From Antitrichia curtipendula (Eukaryota; Streptophyta; Bryopsida; Hypnales; Leucodontaceae), in the NCBI GenBank assembly GCA_951230915.1, contig OX579642.1, positions 13,268,001-13,332,000 of the forward strand: a DNA stretch of 64,000 nt, read 5' to 3'. Shown here piece by piece: positions 57,378 through 64,000 of the stretch. The notes under the pieces are model-generated. The model did no database searches, was not told the DNA's origin, and worked only from the letters and a program-made list of their open reading frames with translations. Within the stretch, counting starts at the first letter, position 1. The number at the start of each line of letters is the position of its first letter. The translations under genes were made by a program, and so were the position numbers.

Positions 57378-57381
57378 TTAA

Positions 57382-58315
57382 CCCCTAAAAGCCCATTGTC
57401 CCTTCGGGAGACAAATGCGTTTTTGGGCAGGTACCTATGGGCTGCAATTTTCTCCTGATTTTTTGAAACTTTTTTTGGAGGTAGAAAACTTGATTAGCTA
57501 CGTGGGAATATATTTTTTTTCACAACCGGTGCCTGGTAACAAAAGTTATGACCAAATAAGCTCAAAACAGGGGACAGGGGGCAGTGCGGTTAGCAAAAAA
57601 AATTTGCACTTTTTTAATTTTTATTTATTTTTAATATTTTTTCTCAAAGATTATATTTTTTTCTATTTGGAAAGCTTTGATTAATTTCATTTGGATTTGT
57701 TATGAGAAAGTTGTGGACATTCTTGTTTTTCGGGCAGTTAGAGCATCTTTTTTGAAAAAATAACTTGTAGGATTCATTTCTAAATGCAATTTTTCAAATT
57801 TTTCAAATTTTTTTTTTCTGCATGGTTTAGTTTACTTGCTAGAACAATATCACCATAGGGATTAGTGCATTTTAATTCCATCTAAAATATATGAGTACTT
57901 TAGATTTTCCTTCTACCTCGTACCTACTTTTCCTTAACAATTTTTTTAACAATGAAAATTATGGTTTTTTGATTTGATTTTTTTTAATTAGACTCTCAAC
58001 TCAATTCTCCACTATAAAGATTTAAAGCTCAAAACTCTATAGTGCAATAATTTTTAATTAAAAATGTTCAAAGTCAAAAAATCCAGTCCCACAATGTGCT
58101 GAGAATTTTGTTTTTTTCACTTTAAATGTAGATATCTTGCAATCTGTGCAGTCAAGAATTCTGAAATTTTTTCTACACATTCTCATACTATTTAGGTGTA
58201 CGATCCTATGGTTAGATGTGCAAAAAAAACATTTTTAATGTTTTTTCACTCTTTGCTAAAAAAGTGGCAGTTTTGGATGTTTTTTGGCAGAAAAAAGGCC
58301 TTGGGCCTTTAGGGG
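57382..58315. mobile_element. TTAA-flanked MITE, CCCCTAAA family, copy 2
   Basis: Starts CCCCTAAAAGCCC and ends GGGCCTTTAGGGG, between TTAA copies at 57378-57381 and 58316-58319. It is in opposite orientation to the 7304 copy: its right end inverted (CCCCTAAAGGCCC...TTTTTTCTGCCAAAAA) matches the left end there. 934 bp, no transposase. Confidence 0.85.
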
Positions 58316-58319
58316 TTAA

Positions 58320-59340
58320 GGTCTTCAGTTCATACTTAATTAGCGTTTATGAGGCTTATGTCATAATAATCATTTGATTCCTAGAATAATTAAAAATTAA
58401 TAAGTAATAATGGAAGTCAATGAATGCAATTCTAAAATAGAGGAAAAAAAAGTTACAGAAAAAAATTTGTAGAAAGTCAAGGGGGGAAGTAGAAAGAAAT
58501 AGGTTGAAAAAAAGAAGAATTAGATCATAAATAGAATTTATATGCCTTATTGTAAAAATTATTATTTAAATTGTCTACAAAGACACAAAAAATGCAACAA
58601 AAATAGATCAAGGTCAACCTCATGATATGATTATGATATGTGTATTGGAGAATGTGGATATGATGGAAAGATAGATTATGAGGCATTTCCTTAAAATTTG
58701 GCACTTTGTTATATTTCTTCTTGTAGAAACCATACTTATGTTGGAAATTAGAGGTTTAAAGTAGACCTCTAAAAATTTAATAAAATTCAACTTTAAATTC
58801 AAGATCATTTAGGTAATTTTTAGAGCTTTCTTGTAGCATACCACACTTTAAAAAATAGATTAAAATTAAAAAAAATAACAAGCAATAAAATTGGATAGTT
58901 AAAAGCGTTAATTTTAGATTAAAAATATCAAAATTCATCCAATTCAAGTTTCAAAAGAACCTTAAAATTAGGTGACCTTTAGAATCCAATCTTGAAAGTA
59001 AAAATTAATTTAGACTTCTAGGCTAAAAGAAAATGTTTGATGAAATTTTGAAAGATGAATTAGAGACAAAACTTCATCCATCCATAATTTTTGCTAAATA
59101 TATCCTATTATAAGATTTTTATTATTTTTATTATTTTAGAATAGACATGCAATTAGGGTTGTCCTAGACGTCCCATGACATTGGGACTTTTCCGCTTGTC
59201 CGTAGACCCATCCACGGATGGGCAAATGGCCTTGTAGACAGCCTAAAATTGTTGTCCGGGTGCATGGCCTTGCAAACGTACTCTTGCAATTTTAAATGAC
59301 TTTGATTGCCATTTGATGAAAAATTTTACTCCACAAACTT
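58320..59340. other. Non-coding stretch
   Basis: AT-rich with no supported feature. A G/C-richer patch with repeated GTCC/GTAGAC words lies at 59160-59280. Confidence 0.45.
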
Positions 59341-59344
59341 TGAA

Positions 59345-60416
59345 TTTTAAATTTTATATACTGAAGGACTAAGTTGAAAGTTTAGGGAAAAAATTCAAGA
59401 AAAAAAAGCTTGATTTTCATTCTTTAAAAAACTGTTAAGTAGAAGTAGGTCCAAGTTTTAACAATCAACTAAATTGTTAATTGCTCTAAAATAGAACTAA
59501 AATACAATAATCCCAATGGTGATTGGTGAGCTTGTTCTAGAAGAAAACTTAACCTGATCCAAAAACAAAATTTGATAAAACTTGAAAACTGCATTCAAAT
59601 TTGAATCCTAAGAATTTTTTTTTAATAAGATGCTTAGATTGCTTGAAAAACAAAATTGTCCATAACTTTTTCATCACTAGTGTACATAGAATGAACCAAA
59701 GCTTCATATCTATATAAAAATATAATATTCTTGGAAAAAAATTCACAAATTTTAATTCTAAGTTTTTGTGATTTTTTGGGGGCTACCCGCCAACCTCCGT
59801 TTATGGCATATTGTGCTATAATTTTTTCTCCCCAACACCAATTGACACTAAAATTATATTCTCAAGAACCTTAGGTCCAATTTGCAGTTCCTGAAAGAGC
59901 TTCAAAAAATCACGACACAATTTGAACAATTACAATAGGGGCCTACCCAAAGTTGCATTTTGGCCCCTCTAGGGCCAATTGGACCCTTTAGGTGTTAATG
60001 ATTTAGTTTTTCTTTCAAACTTGAACCTACTTCTACTTAACAATTTTTTAATTTTTTAAAATTAAGTGTTTTGTTCTTGAATTTTTTTTCCTAGATTCTC
60101 AACTTAGTATTCAACAAAAAAACTTAGAAAATCAAAACTTATAGTACAAAAAAATTAAATTAACAAAATTCAAAGCCCAAAACTCTAATCAAGCAAGGTG
60201 CCAAAAAATTTGTTTTCACCACTTCGGATGCAAATATCTTGCAATCTATGCGGTCAAAGTTTTTGAAATTTCTTGCATACATTCTTCTACTATTTTAATA
60301 TAAGATCCTATGGTTAGATATGGAAAAAAACAAGTTTTAAAGTTTTTTGCTCATTGCATTAGAAGTGGCAGTTTTGAGTGTGTTTTGCTAGAAAAAAGGC
60401 CTCGGTCCTTTAGGAG
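59345..60416. mobile_element. Rearranged CCCCTAAA-family copy with internal inverted repeat
   Basis: The interval 59460-59994 matches the right half of the 7304 element, ending CCTTTAGGTG and TTAA (59995-59998). The interval 60001-60416 matches the right half of the 57382 element, ending CCTTTAGGAG and TTAC. In addition 59355-59455 is the inverse of about 60025-60125 (GTTAAGTAGAAGTAGGT against ACCTACTTCTACTTAAC). The order of halves differs from both complete copies, so two insertions or an inversion have been joined here. Confidence 0.65.
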
Positions 60417-60420
60417 TTAC

Positions 60421-61387
60421 ATTACAATGTCTACATAAGCACACAATGAACCAAATAAAATATATATTTATTGTGGAAAAAATCCTCAATTGTTACAAGT
60501 TCAAAAAGAATCAACAATTCAAAACATATATCCAATTCCACATATATTGACATACATTGTTGGTGCATACCTATTATATAGTGTGCACACATATATCCGA
60601 GCCTCTATATTCCTAAACTACTTTTAGAAATTTATATAGTATGTTGAACTACTAATATGAATGTCAAAAGTGTTCATCTGCATAGGCCAATTAAAGTGAC
60701 CGTTGAACCAAAATATAATGTGGGCCAAACCACCGCGGTAATCCTTACCTTTCATGCAAAGTCAATCCAAGTATTGCTGAAAAACACTTCCTCATACATG
60801 GTGGGCGAACATGCTCATGCCTTCGGTTTCCCATTGCAATTTGAAGTAGTCCTCTGACATGTATTGCCCGCTCAATCATTCATCCTTTGGGCAACTTTAC
60901 CCACCGCATATTATTCCAATGCACATGAATAATTTGGAATGATTTGCACGTCCACATCTTTCGTGTGCAAATATGCAATATCATGGTCCACTGTGAGCTC
61001 CCAATTTGTCCCTTGGGACTCGTAGAATTATTTTTTTGGAAATTTGCAATTTAAAGTTGATAAAAGTATACAAAAAGCCATAAAAAGAGTATAGAACCAA
61101 AACAGGGTTGTGTTATACCCATTATAGTATTTGATCTAGATTTATATTTAGACTTAGAATCCCCCCAAATCTGGCCTAGAAATAGGTGGAAATAACGAAA
61201 CGGTTAGATTTGGAGGATTTGAGTCATATAGCCCCAAAAGGGCTAAATCCCACCATGAATGTGGTAATTCATGGCTAAGTTGGTCCAAGGGATCCACAGC
61301 AAGGCCACTAGTTCGGGTCCTAGAGTTAGGTTTAGAATTCCCAACCCCCGATTATTAGCATGCAGGAGCCACTAACGCAAGACCAGG
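60421..61387. other. Non-coding stretch
   Basis: No gene recognised; short open frames only. Confidence 0.45.
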
Positions 61388-61390
61388 CCC

Positions 61391-61640
61391 CACTACTAGA
61401 ATTGCCTACCCTAATTTGCACGTTTTTGTTGATTCGGCAATTTTTAAAATTTTCTCTGTTGGTTTGGCGAACAATCAACACATTTCTGTTGTCCAAACCA
61501 ACTGAAAGTTGTTAATTCATGTCCGAATCAACTGAAAGATGTTGACTGATGTCCGAATCAAGCTGTCCAAAATCCACTCCCTAATCAACCTAAAACAATT
61601 GATTTTTCAGTAGGTTAGGACACGCTTTTTTCTACTAGTG
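61391..61640. mobile_element. CACTA-ended MITE with CCC duplication
   Basis: Starts CACTACTAGAA and ends TTCTACTAGTG, flanked by CCC on both sides (61388-61390 and 61641-61643). The interior carries the GTTGATTCGG/GTCCGAATCAAC words that pair across the middle. 250 bp, no coding capacity; same superfamily as the elements at 52776 and 55321. Confidence 0.8.
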
Positions 61641-61649
61641 CCCGTGGAG

Positions 61650-63700
61650 GAATCTATAGCCCAAGGATGGTGTTCTAGGGTAAATCCCATACCAGGAGTC
61701 CAAGGACAAAATCGATTCGCCAAGATTCCTCTATCTGCAAAAGATTCCCGCATCGTCGCTAATTCAAGGAGATGGCCAGTTTCATCTCCACTGACCAATC
61801 GTGCTAGGTACGGAAATGCACATGCACATCTTTCATGCGACTCCCTGAGAGGTCCCATGACAATTCCCGTCATCTTCTGACCTACAGCAGAACCTCTTCC
61901 GGGTGGTCAATCCTTCTAACCTCCAACGGGAATTTCATGGAAATTACCCAGGTTACAATAAAATCTCACTAAAAATTAGACTAGCTTGTTTTATGATAAT
62001 AATGCGCTCCGTGAAGTTTCATAATATTCTGATAGCGGCAAGTACCCGAACCAGCGAGATTCCTCGGAAATTAACCACGTGGTGAGATCCCCGCCACGTT
62101 GACCAACATTCCAGGACCATACGATGGCGAAACAAAGTCACCCAAGAGTCCTTTCCAACTCTCTCGCACCTACCGGAGACCCTAGGCTATTCACATTTCT
62201 CAAAATAGGTGACCCCTAAGATCTAGGATTTTACCACGATTTGGTTTTTAAACTAAACTAGCCTACAATGGATTTTTGGCCTCGGTATGGGGGATAGAGG
62301 GTTCTTCGACTAAACACGGCAATTTGGAGCCAATGGCGCAATCCATTTGACAATTGGAGTTAATCTCCAAAAGTTAGGAGGTTGGTCCAGCATAGATGGT
62401 AGAAGTAGTTTTTTAGGGATTAGGATGAAAATCTTTGAGGATGAGGGTGAAAATCCAAGTTGATAAGGTTACCTTAGAACTCTAGAGGGAGGGGTGGGTC
62501 CTTGGAAACCTATTTAAGGTCCCCATTTTTCTCTCTAGAACACCCCCAATTCTTGTTTTGGGTCCATGGGTCCAAGTTATTTTGGATATTTTGGCGTTTG
62601 AAGCCAAAAACCTCTATGATGTTTTCGGAGCACTTTTGGCTCCATTGTTGCTTCTTTTCAAGCTTTGAAGGTCCTTGGGGGTCCTTCAACCTTGCTTTGT
62701 ATACTCTTTGGTATAGTTTTTGTACCTTGTTGTAAGTGGAGAGCCCTTCTCTCTCCCTTGTATGTTTTGTGATCTAACTTGTGAAGTTTTAAGAGTCTTT
62801 TGGTGTCTTGCACTAACCCTAGAGCAACCCCCCACCGTACCTTGGCGATGCCGCTTTGGGAGGCCTTTAGCCTGTGAAGTTTTGTATCTCTAAGAATCTT
62901 ATCGTGTTGGTCCTTCATATTCACGTGTCTCCATCCTCTTCTAATATTTTCCTTGTTGCGTGGACCCCCCCGTGGGACGGCGAAGCTTTGGCTTTGTCAT
63001 GTGTGTTTCTTTAAGTGTGACTTTCCTACCCTCTTAAAAAATCCCCCTTGTTGTGTGGACCCCCCCCGGGGACAACAAAACATTGAACTACTGACAACGT
63101 CAAGTCCTACAGTGTGTGTTAAACCAGTCCCAGACGGCGGAGCTCTGAACCACTAGAGTGTCGCAAGTCCTAAAGTTGGTGTTAAACCCAACTTTACGGC
63201 AAAAATTTGAACCTTTATAAACCTTAGTCCCAAAGTCTAGTTTCCAAGACCTTCTTGGAAAAGTCCAAAGTTTAGCTTCCAAGATCTTAGAGTTCTCGCG
63301 TAAGAAAGGTAGCAGGTGATTCCATGAGTTAGTTTTGTGTCCAAGAATTGAGGCCTTCACTCCACGGACGGCGAAGCTTTGACCCTAGTACTAACTTTTT
63401 TTTCGTTTCTCTTTTTTTTTGTTAAAACAATCCAATTTAGTAGTGTGTGAGTGAGTTCTCCTAAGGGAACTCTGAGGTTGTGTTTGGAGAAAAAACATTT
63501 TTTTGGCAAGTCAGCCCCCAGAGCCAAGGCGACCCAATAGTCGGGCCACCAGCAGCCAAGCCCCCAGCTCGGGCCCCGGTTGGTGTTGGGTGTTTTTTTT
63601 TGGTCTTTTCCTTTTAGGAAGGAAAAAAGGGGAAATCCTCTCTTCAAATTCTCAAAACTAATTAGGGGAAGGAGAGGTGGAAAAAGAAGGGGGGAAGAGA
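61650..63700. mobile_element. Decayed retrotransposon-like repeat, copy B
   Basis: Collinear with 28690-31500 but less AT-rich. Between 62960 and 63390 the phrase GACGGCGAAGCTTTG and variants recur about every 80-170 bases (62975, 63132, 63367, with weaker ones near 63062 and 63195), an internal diverged repeat also hinted at near 31060 and 31150 in the other copy. No RT or integrase motif, no LTR pair within the window. Confidence 0.45.
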
Positions 63701-64000
63701 AAAGGGAAGGGGGAGATTAGAAGCCACACCTCCACGCGTCACACCTACACACAAACACCTCCATTCTCACCATCTCACCAACAAAACAGAATCGACAAGA
63801 ATGAAAGGAGATTAGGGGAGAAATGATGAAGTAGAGGAGGAAAGGTGAGAGACGATAAATAGTAACCTAAGCCTAGGATTAGGTAGGCCTAGGGAAGAAA
63901 ATCTTGAAAATTCGGAGTGACCATTAGAAGAAAGATTAGGATGACAAGTGTAAGACTTTACGCGTAAGAGGGTAGGAGGAACATTAAGACCGCTTCGGAG
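63701..64000. other. Purine-rich end of the window
   Basis: A-, G- and GGAGG-rich; nothing supportable. May belong to the retrotransposon-like repeat, which the window edge cuts. Confidence 0.35.

Noticed and set aside
61607..61880. Overlapping 80- and 88-codon frames
   Set aside because: They start inside the CACTA MITE and run into the decayed repeat; opposite-strand frames of equal length argue against coding.

Overview
The window looks like nuclear DNA of a land plant with a large, repeat-filled genome. It is AT-rich and sparsely coding, has GT-AG introns of ordinary length, and carries a plant-type L1 LINE, CACTA-type and PIF/Harbinger-type elements, a Mutator-like (MULE-like) transposase and piggyBac relatives. 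PiggyBac transposases are unusual in flowering plants, so a non-seed plant (fern, lycophyte or bryophyte) is my guess. I cannot name the species, and I see no ordinary single-copy housekeeping gene, tRNA, rRNA or CRISPR array.

Layout. 1-9.8 kb: unannotated AT-rich DNA, one half of a dispersed repeat (6.2-6.96 kb, second copy at 25.4-26.1 kb) and a TTAA-flanked element (7304-7881). 9834-15825: a 5'-truncated LINE on the minus strand with a perfect 16-bp target-site duplication and a short poly(A). 16.36-16.94 kb: a ~178-bp tandem repeat. 18371-21512: a piggyBac-type element with ~0.7-kb terminal inverted repeats and TTAA duplications, with a TTA-flanked MITE nested inside. 21.8-23.9 kb and 50.0-51.2 kb: two copies of a GGGCCGG-ended element. 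28.7-31.5 kb and 61.65-63.7 kb: two decayed copies of one retrotransposon-like repeat. 31.6-34.5 kb: an autonomous-type piggyBac copy, now a pseudogene, whose left end matches the long inverted repeat at 18.4 kb. 52.8-61.6 kb: a cluster of CACTA-ended palindromic elements and CCCCTAAA-ended TTAA elements.

The most interesting part is 34.8-46.8 kb. Two multi-exon genes diverge from a shared ~1.2-kb region. The plus-strand gene (42985-46779, two exons) encodes a ~1,196-residue MULE-like DDE transposase with a GCM/WRKY-like zinc region and a SWIM zinc finger. The minus-strand gene (41640-34798) can be assembled by eye into 11 exons, phase-consistent at every junction where I could place both splice sites. 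It encodes about 1,090 codons with a ParB/sulfiredoxin-like domain (DGNHR motif), a lysine-rich coiled coil and a C-terminal region resembling a circularly permuted Rossmann methyltransferase. Its large second intron holds ~14-15 tandem copies of a 149-bp unit, each built around a 16-bp inverted repeat (CTCTCGG-CC-CCGAGAG). The minus-strand gene has exactly three in-frame stops, all TAG, and no frameshift.

Together this looks like a transposon, or the remnant of one, that carries a transposase, a DNA-binding/modification-type accessory protein and a repeat array that could be its binding platform. It recalls in layout the VANDAL/VANC anti-silencing elements of Arabidopsis but has different domains. 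That functional reading is inference; the genes, splice sites, array and stops are read directly from the sequence.
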